Shown: positions 26,309 through 36,266 of the stretch, one piece after another | Layout of the letters: each line of letters starts with the position of its first letter | Position numbering within the stretch: the stretch's first letter is position 1 | NCBI RefSeq assembly: GCF_000282035.1 | Contig: NZ_AKKA01000071.1 | Coordinates: 205,071 to 269,070, forward strand | From: Rhizobium sp. CF122 | GTDB taxonomy: Bacteria; Pseudomonadota; Alphaproteobacteria; Rhizobiales; Rhizobiaceae | Direction: 5' to 3' | DNA length: 64,000 nucleotides | Made by a program: the position numbers and the translations under genes | Notes under the pieces: model-generated | The model's input: the letters and a program-made list of their open reading frames with translations, nothing else | Told to the model about the DNA's origin: nothing | Databases searched by the model: none

Positions 26309-27334
26309 TTATTGTGCCGGCTTGTAGATTTGGTCAAATACGCCGCCATCGCCGAAGAATTTCGGCTGCGCTTCCTTCCAGCCGCCGAAATCATCGATCG
26401 TCGCCAGCTTCAGGTTCGCGAAGCGCGCAATGTCTGCCTTATCGGCCGCTTCGGGCTTGGTCGGTCGGTAGAAGTGCTTGGCTGCAATCTTCTGGCCCTC
26501 GTCCGAATAGAGATAGTTCAGGTAGGCCTCCGCGACCTTGCGGGTACCCTTCTTGTCGACGTTGCCGTCAACAACGGCGACCGGCGGGTCAGCGCGGATC
26601 GAGAAAGTCGGCGTCACGATCTCGAACTGATCGGGACCGAGTTCTTCCAGGGAAAGATAGGCTTCGTTTTCCCAGGCAAGAAGAACGTCGCCAAGGCCGC
26701 GCTGGACGAAGGTGGTCGTTGCGCCACGCGCGCCGGTATCGAGAACCGGAACATGCTGCAGGAGCTTCGTCACGTATTCCTGCGCCTTGGCGTCATCGCC
26801 GCCATTTGCCTGCTTGGCCCAAGCCCAGGCCGCGAGGAAGTTCCAGCGGGCGCCGCCTGAGGTCTTCGGGTTAGGCGTGATGACCTGGACGTCGTCCTTC
26901 ACCAGATCGGCCCAATCCTTGATGCCCTTAGGATTGCCCTTGCGAACAAGGAAGACGATCGTGGACGTGTAGGGCGTCGAATTGTTCGGGAATTTCGTTT
27001 TCCAATCAGCTGGAATCTTGCCGGTCTTGGTGGCAATCGCGTCGATATCACCCTCGAGGGCAAGGGTTACCACGTCGGCATCAAGCCCGTCGATGACCGA
27101 GCGCGCCTGCGCGCCGGACCCGCCGTGCGACGCCTTGATCGTCACCGCCTCACCGGTGTCCTTCTGCCACTTCGCAGCGAAGGCGGCGTTGAAATCCTTG
27201 TACAGCTCTCTCGTCGGATCGTAAGATACGTTGAGAAGCGTCTGGTCCGCGAATGCGGGAGCGACAGCCCCGATTGCGACGCTGCCTGCCAGCGCCACAG
27301 CCGCGAGAAACCGTGTAATCCTTATCGACTGCAT
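26309..27334 (-). CDS. Sulfate/thiosulfate-binding periplasmic protein
   Basis: 341 residues, the Sbp/CysP family. A signal peptide ends APAFA before Asp-Gln. The mature protein opens [17 protein letters not shown] and has [20 protein letters not shown], the classic sulfate-binding signature. It is the first gene of the operon binding protein-cysT-cysW-cysA. Sbp and CysP cannot be told apart with confidence by eye, so no symbol is given. No regulatory gene is adjacent. Confidence 0.92.
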   Translation of the reverse strand: MQSIRITRFLAAVALAGSVAIGAVAPAFADQTLLNVSYDPTRELYKDFNAAFAAKWQKDTGEAVTIKASHGGSGAQARSVIDGLDADVVTLALEGDIDAIATKTGKIPADWKTKFPNNSTPYTSTIVFLVRKGNPKGIKDWADLVKDDVQVITPNPKTSGGARWNFLAAWAWAKQANGGDDAKAQEYVTKLLQHVPVLDTGARGATTTFVQRGLGDVLLAWENEAYLSLEELGPDQFEIVTPTFSIRADPPVAVVDGNVDKKGTRKVAEAYLNYLYSDEGQKIAAKHFYRPTKPEAADKADIARFANLKLATIDDFGGWKEAQPKFFGDGGVFDQIYKPAQ

Positions 27335-27423
27335 GGAAAACCTCCTTCGTTTGTGGCCGAAACTCTACCAAGTTGGTCGTATAATGAAACGAAGAATGTT
27401 TCTGTTCCAAGCCTGAGTCTGGA

Positions 27424-27759
27424 ATGGCATCCCATTTGAGGCGCGCTTTGGAAATGGACGTGCTCTCCTTGGCCACGGCAAAATCCGAAAGACAGGCACG
27501 CGAAGGTCTCCGTCTGCCAGTACTTACCCTTCATATTGGCGAGGCCTTCAATTCCAAGAGCGAGTCCGATGTGGTCGCCAGCAACGAGACGAACCATGTT
27601 TCGATCCGCTATCGGTACGAAGGCGACGTCATCACCGCTGGTATCGCTCTGGACGAACTGGAGGACCCCTACGACCCAAAGCCCGGCGAGGGGCCGAATA
27701 CGCTGGGCGTTGCCGGACCGCCTGTGGAAGGCTTCCTCCGGTTCCAGCGCGACGTCTGA
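27424..27759 (+). CDS. Hypothetical small protein
   Basis: 111 residues from the ATG at 27424, or 101 from the ATG at 27454. I recognise no family. The sequence is soluble and acidic toward the C-terminus (GDVITAGIALDELEDPYDPK), and third codon positions are GC-rich as in neighbouring genes, which supports real coding. It fills the gap between the divergent sulfate-binding-protein gene and the convergent PtsN-like gene. An antisense frame covers the same bases, so the strand is not certain. Confidence 0.5.
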   Translation: MASHLRRALEMDVLSLATAKSERQAREGLRLPVLTLHIGEAFNSKSESDVVASNETNHVSIRYRYEGDVITAGIALDELEDPYDPKPGEGPNTLGVAGPPVEGFLRFQRDV

Positions 27760-27784
27760 CCGATCCACCGCATCCATCTGATCG

Positions 27785-28240
27785 TCAAACGCGCGAGTCG
27801 GCCAGGAAATCAGAATAGAGCTCTTCCGCGGTTCTTGCCTGGCGCATGGCGGCCAGAACCCCCGGTGTCTGCAACTGACGCGCGATCGCCGCCAGCACGT
27901 TCAGATACTCGCCGCGGTTCGCCTCGCCAAACAAGAGCGCGAAGGCAATATCGGTTGGCACGTCGTCAACAGCCTCGAAATCGAGCGGCCGCGCGAAGCG
28001 CACGAGCAAGCCACGCGGATGCGTCATCCCTTCGACGACGGCATGCGGAACGGCTACGCCATTGCCGATGCCGGTCGAGCCAAGGCCCTCCCGGCTTTCC
28101 AGGGCCTGCAATATCTTCTTTTCTTCGATGCCGAAGGCGGCGGCGGCCTTCTCCGCGATAGACTGCAGCCCTCTCCACTTCGTCGCCACCGACACGCCGA
28201 TGAAGCTGTGCTCGGGACGGATGATCATCGAAAGGTCCAT
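27785..28240 (-). CDS. PTS EIIA / PtsN-like protein
   Basis: 151-residue EIIA domain of the fructose/nitrogen-PTS family. The phosphorylatable residue is His66 in GIGNGVAVPHAVVEGM, and DIAFALLFGE at 98-107 is typical. I start at the ATG at 28240 (MDLSMIIRPEH) after an AGAGA site; the upstream extension is not conserved-looking. The canonical ptsN lies beside rpoN in rhizobia, and here there is no rpoN, EIIB or EIIC, so this is probably a paralog acting as a phospho-dependent regulator. Its target is unknown. Confidence 0.85.
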   Translation of the reverse strand: MDLSMIIRPEHSFIGVSVATKWRGLQSIAEKAAAAFGIEEKKILQALESREGLGSTGIGNGVAVPHAVVEGMTHPRGLLVRFARPLDFEAVDDVPTDIAFALLFGEANRGEYLNVLAAIARQLQTPGVLAAMRQARTAEELYSDFLADSRV

Positions 28241-28413
28241 GAAGTCTCTCTTGTCATTTGTGCGAGGACGGCCGGCGAGCGCCGAGCTCGCACCCGAGTA
28301 TCGTTGCCATTGCCGCAAACTGATTTCCCGGGCCGCATTGCTCCCACGTTCATATGCCCGGACGAGATAAAGGTTCGAGCGTGATAGGCGACCACAAATA
28401 TAAACACCACATA

Positions 28414-28456
28414 AAGATCATCCAAATTTTCAATGAATGCTTGAAGATCATTCAAG
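28414..28456. promoter_or_regulatory. Repeated operator-like elements upstream of the SDR gene
   Basis: Two near-identical 12-mers, AAGATCATCCAA at 28414-28425 and AAGATCATTCAA at 28444-28455 (11/12 matches, 30 bases apart). The second is embedded in a dyad, CTTGAA-GATCA-TTCAAG (28440-28456). They lie 75-120 bases before the dehydrogenase start in an AT-rich stretch of an otherwise empty 290-base gap. The pattern fits a transcription-factor site repeated on the same helix face; the regulator is not adjacent. Confidence 0.5.
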
Positions 28457-28532
28457 TGATTACCCGCTTATTGAGAATGAATCGGCGACCGATATTCACT
28501 CCGTCGAACAACGAAACCCGGGAGTGACCGAA

Positions 28533-29282
28533 ATGACCAGAATCGAAAACCTTAGCGGCAAAACCGCTCTCGTCACCGGCGGCTCGCGCTCCATCGGCGC
28601 TGCTATCGCAAGGCATCTGGCGGCAGCAGGTGCTGCCGTCGCTATCACCTACAGCGCATCGCCCGATAAGGCTGCGGCTGTCGTGCGGGAGATCGAGGAC
28701 GCCGGCGGACGCGCTATCGCGATCCGGGCGGATGCCGGCGATCCAGCGGCCGTACGTGCCGCCGTCTTGAAGACGGAAGAAACCTTCGGCTCGCTTGATA
28801 TCCTCGTCAACAACGCCGGCATCGCGCTTGGCGGGCCGATCGAGGACATCAAATTCGAAGACTACGAGCGGATGATCGCCGTCAACGTCACCGGCGTCTT
28901 CGTCGCCACGCAGGAGGCCGCGCGCCGAATGAAGCCGGGCGGCCGTATCATCCACATCGGCTCGTCGATGTTCCGCTATGCGGCCTTCCCGACCGCCTCG
29001 CTCTATACACTGACCAAGGGCGCCGTCGCCGGCTTCAACCGCAGTCTCGTGCGCGACCTCGGTCCGAAGGGCATCACCGTCAACACCGTCCATCCCGGCC
29101 CGACCGACACCGACATGAATCCGGACGGCGGTCCGGTCTCGAAGATCGTCGGCCCCGGCCTGGCGATCGGGCGCTACGGCAAGGACTATGAGATCGCCAG
29201 CGTCGTCGCCTATCTCGCAAGCCCCGATGCCGCCTTCGTCACGGGCGCCGACATCGTCGCCGATGGCGGCTTCACCGCCTGA
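28533..29282 (+). CDS. Short-chain dehydrogenase/reductase
   Basis: 249-residue NAD(P)-dependent oxidoreductase with a Rossmann fold. The cofactor motif is TGGSRSIG at 15-22, NNAG lies at 93-96, and the catalytic triad is Ser144/145, Tyr158 and Lys162 (SLYTLTKGA). I start at the ATG at 28533 (MTRIENLSGK) after GGGAGTGAC; the frame upstream is AT-rich and contains the repeated operator-like elements. The next gene, 28 bases on, also encodes an NADP-type protein, so the two probably form a small redox operon. The substrate is unknown. Confidence 0.9.
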   Translation: MTRIENLSGKTALVTGGSRSIGAAIARHLAAAGAAVAITYSASPDKAAAVVREIEDAGGRAIAIRADAGDPAAVRAAVLKTEETFGSLDILVNNAGIALGGPIEDIKFEDYERMIAVNVTGVFVATQEAARRMKPGGRIIHIGSSMFRYAAFPTASLYTLTKGAVAGFNRSLVRDLGPKGITVNTVHPGPTDTDMNPDGGPVSKIVGPGLAIGRYGKDYEIASVVAYLASPDAAFVTGADIVADGGFTA

Positions 29283-29310
29283 TCATAAGTTTCATCGAAG
29301 GAGAAAACCA

Positions 29311-29910
29311 ATGTCCATCGGTATCATCGGCGCCGGCAATATCGGCGCCGCCTTTGCCCGCGCGCTCGCCCGGGCTGGCATTCATGCCGCCATATCGAAC
29401 AGCCGCGGGCCCGAAACGCTCGCAGCGCTAGCCGCAGAGCTTCAGCCTTTTGTGACCGCAACTACGGTGGAAGCGGCAGCAAAGGCCGACATCGTGCTCG
29501 TTGCCGTTCCCTGGTCGAAACTGCCGCAGGCGCTTTCCGGCTTGCCGGACTGGCACAGCCGTATTGTAATCGACGCCAACAATCCGATCGAGGCGCCGCT
29601 CTTCAAGCCCGCTGCCTTGGGCGGCCGCCTGTCCAGCGCGATATTTTCCGAATTCGTACCCGGCGCTCGTGTGGTCAAGGCATTCAATCATCTGCAGCCG
29701 CATCTTCTCTCTGGCAACCCTGCAGCCGAAGGCGGCAAGCGCGTCCTGTTCTATTCCGGCGACGACGCAAGCGCCAAGGCCCGGATCGGCGCCCTGATCG
29801 AAAGGCTAGGCTTCTTCGGCATCGATCTTGGCCCGCTCGCCCTCGGCGGCAGCCTGGTGCAGTTTCCGGGCGGGCCGTTGCCCGCATTGAACCTCGTCAA
29901 GTTCGGCTGA
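29311..29910 (+). CDS. F420-dependent NADP reductase-like protein
   Basis: 199 residues. An N-terminal Rossmann motif GIIGAGNIGAAFARAL and FNHLQPHLLS in the second half match the NADPH:F420 oxidoreductase-like family (Pfam F420_oxidored). Rhizobia are not expected to make F420, so it more likely uses NADP(H) with another partner. A good ribosome-binding site (GAAGGAGA) precedes the ATG at 29311. It follows the short-chain dehydrogenase. Confidence 0.85.
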   Translation: MSIGIIGAGNIGAAFARALARAGIHAAISNSRGPETLAALAAELQPFVTATTVEAAAKADIVLVAVPWSKLPQALSGLPDWHSRIVIDANNPIEAPLFKPAALGGRLSSAIFSEFVPGARVVKAFNHLQPHLLSGNPAAEGGKRVLFYSGDDASAKARIGALIERLGFFGIDLGPLALGGSLVQFPGGPLPALNLVKFG

Positions 29911-29940
29911 TTCCTCGCGGGAATATCCTCTTGCGAGATG

Positions 29941-29991
29941 AGCAATTCATCATTTCATGAGCAAAAGCCTTTTCAATGCGATTGAATTGCT
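29941..29991. repeat. 9-bp inverted repeat upstream of the polyol dehydrogenase
   Basis: AGCAATTCA at 29941-29949 pairs perfectly with TGAATTGCT at 29983-29991, a 33-base spacer apart. It lies 80 to 130 bases before the xylitol-type dehydrogenase start, in the 160-base gap after the preceding gene. It may be an operator pair or part of the promoter. Confidence 0.4.
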
Positions 29992-30071
29992 GCGGCTTCG
30001 GGTCTTATAGTCATTCCAAAGCCGCGCCGACTGAGAGACGGCGCGGGGAGGCAACCGGGAAGGAAAAGACA

Positions 30072-31115
30072 ATGGCCAAAGTCCGCGCGCTGGTGCTCGA
30101 GCGCCAGCATGAACTCGCGCTTCGCGACATCGATCTGCCGATGGACACCGGTCCGGGACAAGTGAAGATCAAGATCCATACGGTCGGCGTGTGCGGTTCC
30201 GATGTCCATTATTACACTCACGGCAAGATCGGCCCCTTCGTGGTCAACGAGCCGATGGTGCTCGGCCATGAAGCCGCCGGCACGGTCGTCGAGGTCGGTG
30301 CCGGCGTCACGCATCTGAAGGTCGGCGACCGCGTCTGCATGGAGCCAGGCATTCCCGATCCCAATTCCAGGGCGAGCCGGCTCGGCATGTACAATGTCGA
30401 TCCGGCCGTGATCTTCTGGGCGACGCCGCCGATCCATGGTGTCCTGACGCCCGAGGTCGTCCATCCTGCCAACTACACCTACAAGCTTCCCGACAATGTC
30501 AGCTTTGCCGAAGGCGCCATGGTCGAACCGTTCGCGGTCGGCATGCAAGCCGCGACGAAGGCGAAGATCGTCCCCGGCGACACGGCCATCGTGCTTGGTG
30601 CCGGCCCGATCGGCACGATGGTGGCCGTCGCTGCTCTTGCCGGCGGCTGTGCCCGCGCGATCGTCGCCGACCTTGCCCAGCCAAAACTTGACATTGCCGC
30701 CCAATACCAGGGCGTCATCCCGATCAACATCCGCGAGAAGAACCTCGCCGAAGAGGTGGCGCGGCTGACCGATGGCTGGGGTGCCGATGTGATCTTCGAA
30801 TGCTCTGGTTCGCCCAAGGCCTGGGAAACCATCATGGAACTGCCGAGACCGGGCGGCGTCATCGTTGCCGTCGGCCTGCCGGTCAATCCGATCGGCTTCG
30901 ACGTTTCGACGGCCTCGACAAAGGAAATCCGAATCGAGACCGTGTTCCGCTACGCCCATCAGTACGAGCGCTCGATTGCGCTGCTCGGCTCCGGCCGTGT
31001 CGATCTGAAGCCGCTGATTTCAGAGACGTTCACCTTCGAGGACTCCATCACGGCCTTTGATCGCGCCGTCGAGGCACGTCCGAGCGACGTGAAGCTGCAG
31101 ATCGTGATGGAATAG
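30072..31115 (+). CDS. Zinc-type polyol dehydrogenase (xylitol/sorbitol family)
   Basis: 347-residue medium-chain dehydrogenase that most likely oxidises xylitol or another polyol to the ketose with NAD. Catalytic-zinc residues are Cys41 (GVCGSDVH), His66-Glu67 (GHEAAG) and Glu152. The cofactor motif GAGPIG lies at 176-181. The lobe that normally holds a second, structural zinc through four cysteines reads [20 protein letters not shown] and has none, so only one zinc is expected. The ATG at 30072 follows GGAAGGAAAAG. No transporter is directly linked. Confidence 0.88.
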   Translation: MAKVRALVLERQHELALRDIDLPMDTGPGQVKIKIHTVGVCGSDVHYYTHGKIGPFVVNEPMVLGHEAAGTVVEVGAGVTHLKVGDRVCMEPGIPDPNSRASRLGMYNVDPAVIFWATPPIHGVLTPEVVHPANYTYKLPDNVSFAEGAMVEPFAVGMQAATKAKIVPGDTAIVLGAGPIGTMVAVAALAGGCARAIVADLAQPKLDIAAQYQGVIPINIREKNLAEEVARLTDGWGADVIFECSGSPKAWETIMELPRPGGVIVAVGLPVNPIGFDVSTASTKEIRIETVFRYAHQYERSIALLGSGRVDLKPLISETFTFEDSITAFDRAVEARPSDVKLQIVME

Positions 31116-31198
31116 CGCGATGCCGACACGCGCAGGGCCGGCACCGTTTTGAGGACGGCGGCCAGCCTTGCTATCATCTGGAATGGTGGGATCGGGAC

Positions 31199-32035
31199 TT
31201 ACGTCGGTCGAGCCGCTTCCGCATCGGCCCAATCGCACTCGAACGCCAGTACCGGCTTCGAAAACCCCTTGAGGCGCTTGCGCGTCGCATTGGCGAAGAG
31301 ATCGGCCGCACCGTGCTCTCTAAAGATGCTCTCCGATACGAGGATCTGATCCCCGCCGGCTGCCGCACAGAGCCGCGCAGCCAGTTGCACGGTTGAGCCG
31401 AAGAGATCGTGGCTGTCCTCGATCGGCTCGCCACAATCAAGCCCGATCCTGACATGGATGGGTTCCGGCGTGCCGCCGTTGTAGGTCCTGAATTCGCGCT
31501 GGATGCTCATCGCACAGCCGACCGCGGCGTGCGTGGAGACGAAGGAGGCCATGATGCCGTCACCAGTGTGCTTGACCTCTCTGCCTTCGCACTGCGCCAG
31601 ACAGCGTCGTACGATTGCGTCATGCGCCCGTACCAGCTCGGCAGCCATGCGGTCACCGAGCCGCGAAGTCATCTCCGTCGAACCGACAATGTCGGTAAAC
31701 AGGATCGCCCTATGCCCTGCATCCCTTTCGACGCCGGTCTGGCCCGCTTTGTGTTCAGGTTCGTGAATGCGCCCGAGGAACGCCTCGACCGCCGACAGCG
31801 CCACCTCGACCACTTCGGCCGCGATAAAACCATGTGCCTCGCGATGAACGCATTGCGCGGTTTCGGCATTCGGTGCATCGATCAGACAGAACGCCGTCCC
31901 GCGCCGCTGATCGTACCAGTAGGTGAGGAACTTCACCCCATACCGATCCTCAACCGCCAGATCCCTGCGGTGCGCCTCGGCAATGTCTTCAGCGGATGTC
32001 CCCGCAAGATCATGCCGGTCCATGAAGATAGCCAC
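31199..32035 (-). CDS. DUF4242 - class III nucleotide cyclase fusion
   Basis: 278 residues, start GTG (or ATG at 32023). Residues 1-78 are a DUF4242-type domain (FMDRHDL, FLTYWYDQRRGTAFCLIDAP, HREAHGF), a small ferredoxin-like fold whose characterised relative binds nickel. Residues 105-270 are a class III adenylate/guanylate cyclase domain. The two metal-binding Asp residues are Asp115 (LFTDIVGST) and Asp159 (KHTGDGIMASF). There are no membrane segments, so it would act in the cytoplasm. The N-terminal domain may sense a metal or small ligand (inference). It is a single-gene unit. Confidence 0.82.
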   Translation of the reverse strand: MAIFMDRHDLAGTSAEDIAEAHRRDLAVEDRYGVKFLTYWYDQRRGTAFCLIDAPNAETAQCVHREAHGFIAAEVVEVALSAVEAFLGRIHEPEHKAGQTGVERDAGHRAILFTDIVGSTEMTSRLGDRMAAELVRAHDAIVRRCLAQCEGREVKHTGDGIMASFVSTHAAVGCAMSIQREFRTYNGGTPEPIHVRIGLDCGEPIEDSHDLFGSTVQLAARLCAAAGGDQILVSESIFREHGAADLFANATRKRLKGFSKPVLAFECDWADAEAARPT

Positions 32036-32122
32036 GTGCGTGCGTCCTTCGGAGAGCCCCTCAACGTCGACGGCATCTTACGCCGTTGCCACCGCTAGGT
32101 CCACAGGACGGCATAGCAGGCC

Positions 32123-33007
32123 TCAGACCGCAGACGCCCCCGATGCCTCGCAGAGCCAAAGGCGGAAGGCCGCCATCGCCGGCGTCTCCGGGCGAGACTG
32201 CAGACGGGTCAGCCAATAGCTGCCCATGGTAACCGTGATGTCGAAGGGCTGGCGGATGGCCTCGGCAAGCAGAAGCCGGGAAAACATCAGTGGTGGCGCC
32301 AGGGCAACGCCGGCGCCCTGCAGCGCGGCCTCCATCATCGCAAGCGATGAATCGAAGACGATGTTTTTCAGCGGCGGCAGGTTCGCCTCCATCCCGGCAG
32401 CAGCAAACCATCGCGACCACTCATCGGCGCGATACGACCGCAGCAAGGTCTGCTTCAAAAGGTCGGCCGGCGAGTTAAGCTGCGTCGCGATCTCGGGAAC
32501 GCAGAGCGCCGACAGCGGCGCCTCCAGCAGGCGCAACGCCTCGATCCCATGCCAAGCGCCCGAACCGAAGCGGACGGCATAATCCAGACCCTCGGCGGCG
32601 ATATCGACACGGTTGTTGTTGGTCGAGAGGCGCAGATCAATAAAGGGATGCTGAGCCTGAAACGCTCGCAGCCTCGCAAGCAGCCAGCCAACGGCAAAGG
32701 TGCCGACAGCACCGACCCGAAGCACTTCGCGATAGTGTCCGCCCTCGAACTGCTCGAGCGTTCCGGCAATCCGGTCGAAGGCGTCGCGGAGCGCCGGCAA
32801 CAGCGTCTCGCCCTCAGTGGTCAGCATCAGCCCGCGCGGCAGCCGCTCGAACAGCGTGACGTTCAGCCTCGTTTCCAGACCCTTGACCTGATGGCTGACG
32901 GCGGCCTGCGTCACGCACAGCTCGATCGCAGCCTTGGTGAAGCTGAGGTGCCGAGCGGACGCTTCAAAGGCACGCAGCGCATTCAGCGGCAAATGCGGAC
33001 GAACCAT
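32123..33007 (-). CDS. ampR: AmpR-like LysR regulator
   Basis: 294 residues, the size of AmpR/GcvA-type LysR proteins. The helix-turn-helix is LSFTKAAIELCVTQAAVSHQ (21-40). The effector domain has SYRADEWSRWFAAAG and ALQGAGVALAPPLMFS, typical of this group. It is divergent from a class C beta-lactamase gene across 215 bases, which is the classic ampR-ampC layout. AmpR proteins respond to peptidoglycan fragments. Because the partner beta-lactamase gene is frameshifted, its present role is uncertain. Confidence 0.82.
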   Translation of the reverse strand: MVRPHLPLNALRAFEASARHLSFTKAAIELCVTQAAVSHQVKGLETRLNVTLFERLPRGLMLTTEGETLLPALRDAFDRIAGTLEQFEGGHYREVLRVGAVGTFAVGWLLARLRAFQAQHPFIDLRLSTNNNRVDIAAEGLDYAVRFGSGAWHGIEALRLLEAPLSALCVPEIATQLNSPADLLKQTLLRSYRADEWSRWFAAAGMEANLPPLKNIVFDSSLAMMEAALQGAGVALAPPLMFSRLLLAEAIRQPFDITVTMGSYWLTRLQSRPETPAMAAFRLWLCEASGASAV

Positions 33008-33222
33008 CGGATATCCAAATTATTCTAATGCCTCACGCTAGATATCGTCGTTTGAGATGGCCGTACAGGCCTCGTATACAAATCCCGCCTGACCCAACCC
33101 GCTTCGGCGAGAACTGCCGAAAACGCCGGATTACCTCATATCTCAAGGCTTTTTGCATTGAATGTCCTAGCCGCGGCGAAGAGACCACGGCGATTCCACG
33201 AACCCGAGGCACGGTATCTGCT

Positions 33223-34406
<1,184 letters not shown>

Positions 34407-34898
34407 ACGCCCGCAGGTGGAGGATAAGCCCGCATGGCGCCTCCAACGTCATCAACCGGTTAGAACTGTTTTTGTCCACGCCGCGCAGATCGCTGCCATA
34501 CTGAGATCGTCCCGTCGCGGATACACCGCAAGGCGTTGCGACGAGACGGGATCGGCGCCGAATGCGGAAGAAGGACGTAAGCTTCCGCATTCGGGGCTCG
34601 CAGAAAATGATCTCTCTCGGGGACGGCGGCGTGGCGCGAATGTTGCGTCGAGTGTCGCCCCGGACGTGCCTGTGCGGCACACAAGGCTGCCGGAGACGCG
34701 AAAGCGTCGGCCGGCGGATAAAGAGAGGTCGGAGTTGCGGGCACAAACCGCCGAACGGGGCGTTGGGAAGCGCCATATTGTTTTACTCCAGCGAGGCAAT
34801 TTCCAGCGCCCCGTCCGAGCGAAATGCAGGATCAAGTCACGAGCCAAAAGGATCGCGTGAAGGCGAAGACGTGTCCGCGCGACAGCGGCGATTGCAGG
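34407..34898. other. Gene-free, hairpin-rich intergenic region
   Basis: No convincing gene in 492 bases. It holds several strong dyads. A perfect 13-bp stem, CCGAATGCGGAAG (34558-34570) with CTTCCGCATTCGG (34582-34594), has an 11-base loop. A GAAA-tetraloop hairpin, GACGC-GAAA-GCGTC, lies at 34695-34708. A short GTGCC/GGCAC hairpin sits near 34667-34681, and an imperfect dyad around 34507-34552 pairs CCCGTCGC with GCGACGAGACGGG. The collection resembles a mosaic palindromic repeat or a structured RNA rather than a simple terminator. Confidence 0.5.
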
Positions 34899-36266
34899 CT
34901 AAACCGCCTTCAAATCTCCGAGCAGTGTCGGGATCAGCTCAGACACCGTGGGATGGATCGGCACCGCCCATTTCAGCACCGGGTAGGGGGCCTTGGCATT
35001 CATCGCATCAATGAAACCGTGGATCGCCTCGTCGCCCTCGATCCCAAGGATCGCAGCGCCCAGGATCTGCTGTGTCTCAGCGTCGGCGATCACCTTCATG
35101 AAGCCCATGGTCTCGGCACGCTCATTGGCGCGGCCGACCCGGCTCATCGGCCGGGTCGAGATCATGATCTTGCGGCCGGAGGCGAGCGCTTCCTTCTCGG
35201 TCTTGCCGACACGGCCGAGCGGCGGATCGATGTAAAGCGCATAGGCGAGGATGCGGTCACTGAGCTTGCGGTCCTCGCCGTCGAGCAGGTTGGCGGCGAC
35301 GATTTCGAAATCGTTGTAGGATGTATGGGTAAAGGCCCCGCGGCCGTTGCAATCGCCGAGCGCCCAGATACCCTCGACATTGGTGGCAAGCTTGTCGTCA
35401 ACGGTGATGTAGCCACGGCTGTCGGTAACGACACCAGCCTTGTCGAGACCAAGGTCATCGGTATTCGGCGTGCGTCCGGTGGCAACAAGCACGTGGCTCG
35501 CCTCGATTGCCGGTTGACCATTGCCGATGCTGACCTCGATCCCATCGGCCGTCTTTGAGAATCCGATCCCGTCGGCATCCGTGTGCACGCCAATGCCTTC
35601 CGAGCGCAGGATATCGGCGATCGCGTCGGAGACATCGGCATCCTCGCGCGAGGCAAGTTTCGGGCCGCGCTCGATCACCGTCACCTCGGCCCCGAAACGG
35701 CGATACATCTGCGCGAACTCAAGCCCGATATAGCTGCCGCCGATAATCGTCAGATGCGCGGGAAGCGTATCGAGATGGATGATCGAGGTGCTCGTGAGAT
35801 AATCGATATCGCCGATACCGGGCATATCGGGAATGGTCGGCCGCGCGCCGACATTCAGGAAGATCTTCGGGGCCGTCAGCGTCTCGCCGTTGACGGTCAC
35901 GGTATGGGCGTCCTCGAAACGGGCATGCCCATAGATGACGGTCATGCCGTCCATGCCGGCAAACCAGTTGATCAGGCCGTTGCGGGCGTCCATCGTCACG
36001 GTTTCAGCACGCTTGCGCACCACCGACATGTCGATGCCCACGCCACCCGGGATCACCACGCCAAAGTCCGCACCGCGTCGCGCCACATGGGCGGCGCGGG
36101 CACTTGCCACCAGCGTCTTGGTCGGCATGCAGCCGGCATTGACACAGGTGCCGCCGAGGAACTTGCGCTCGATCAACGCCACCTTCATGCCCGTCGCGAC
36201 CATGCGGGCGGCGAGGAAGGGACCGGACTGGCCGGCCCCGATGACGATGGCGTCAAAACCAGGCAT
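34899..36266 (-). CDS. FAD-dependent pyridine nucleotide-disulfide oxidoreductase
   Basis: 455-residue flavoprotein of the lipoamide-dehydrogenase/mercuric-reductase family. The FAD motif is VIGAGQSGPFLA, the redox-active pair Cys41/Cys46 lies in GGTCVNAGCMPTK, the NAD motif is IIGGSYIGLEFAQ, and the C-terminal catalytic HPTVSE has His438. No 2-oxo-acid dehydrogenase E1/E2, merT/merP or glutathione gene is nearby, so it is an orphan reductase. I start at the ATG at 36266, which shares one base with the stop of the upstream DUF4126 gene (TGATG), so the two are translationally coupled. Confidence 0.88.
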   Translation of the reverse strand: MPGFDAIVIGAGQSGPFLAARMVATGMKVALIERKFLGGTCVNAGCMPTKTLVASARAAHVARRGADFGVVIPGGVGIDMSVVRKRAETVTMDARNGLINWFAGMDGMTVIYGHARFEDAHTVTVNGETLTAPKIFLNVGARPTIPDMPGIGDIDYLTSTSIIHLDTLPAHLTIIGGSYIGLEFAQMYRRFGAEVTVIERGPKLASREDADVSDAIADILRSEGIGVHTDADGIGFSKTADGIEVSIGNGQPAIEASHVLVATGRTPNTDDLGLDKAGVVTDSRGYITVDDKLATNVEGIWALGDCNGRGAFTHTSYNDFEIVAANLLDGEDRKLSDRILAYALYIDPPLGRVGKTEKEALASGRKIMISTRPMSRVGRANERAETMGFMKVIADAETQQILGAAILGIEGDEAIHGFIDAMNAKAPYPVLKWAVPIHPTVSELIPTLLGDLKAV

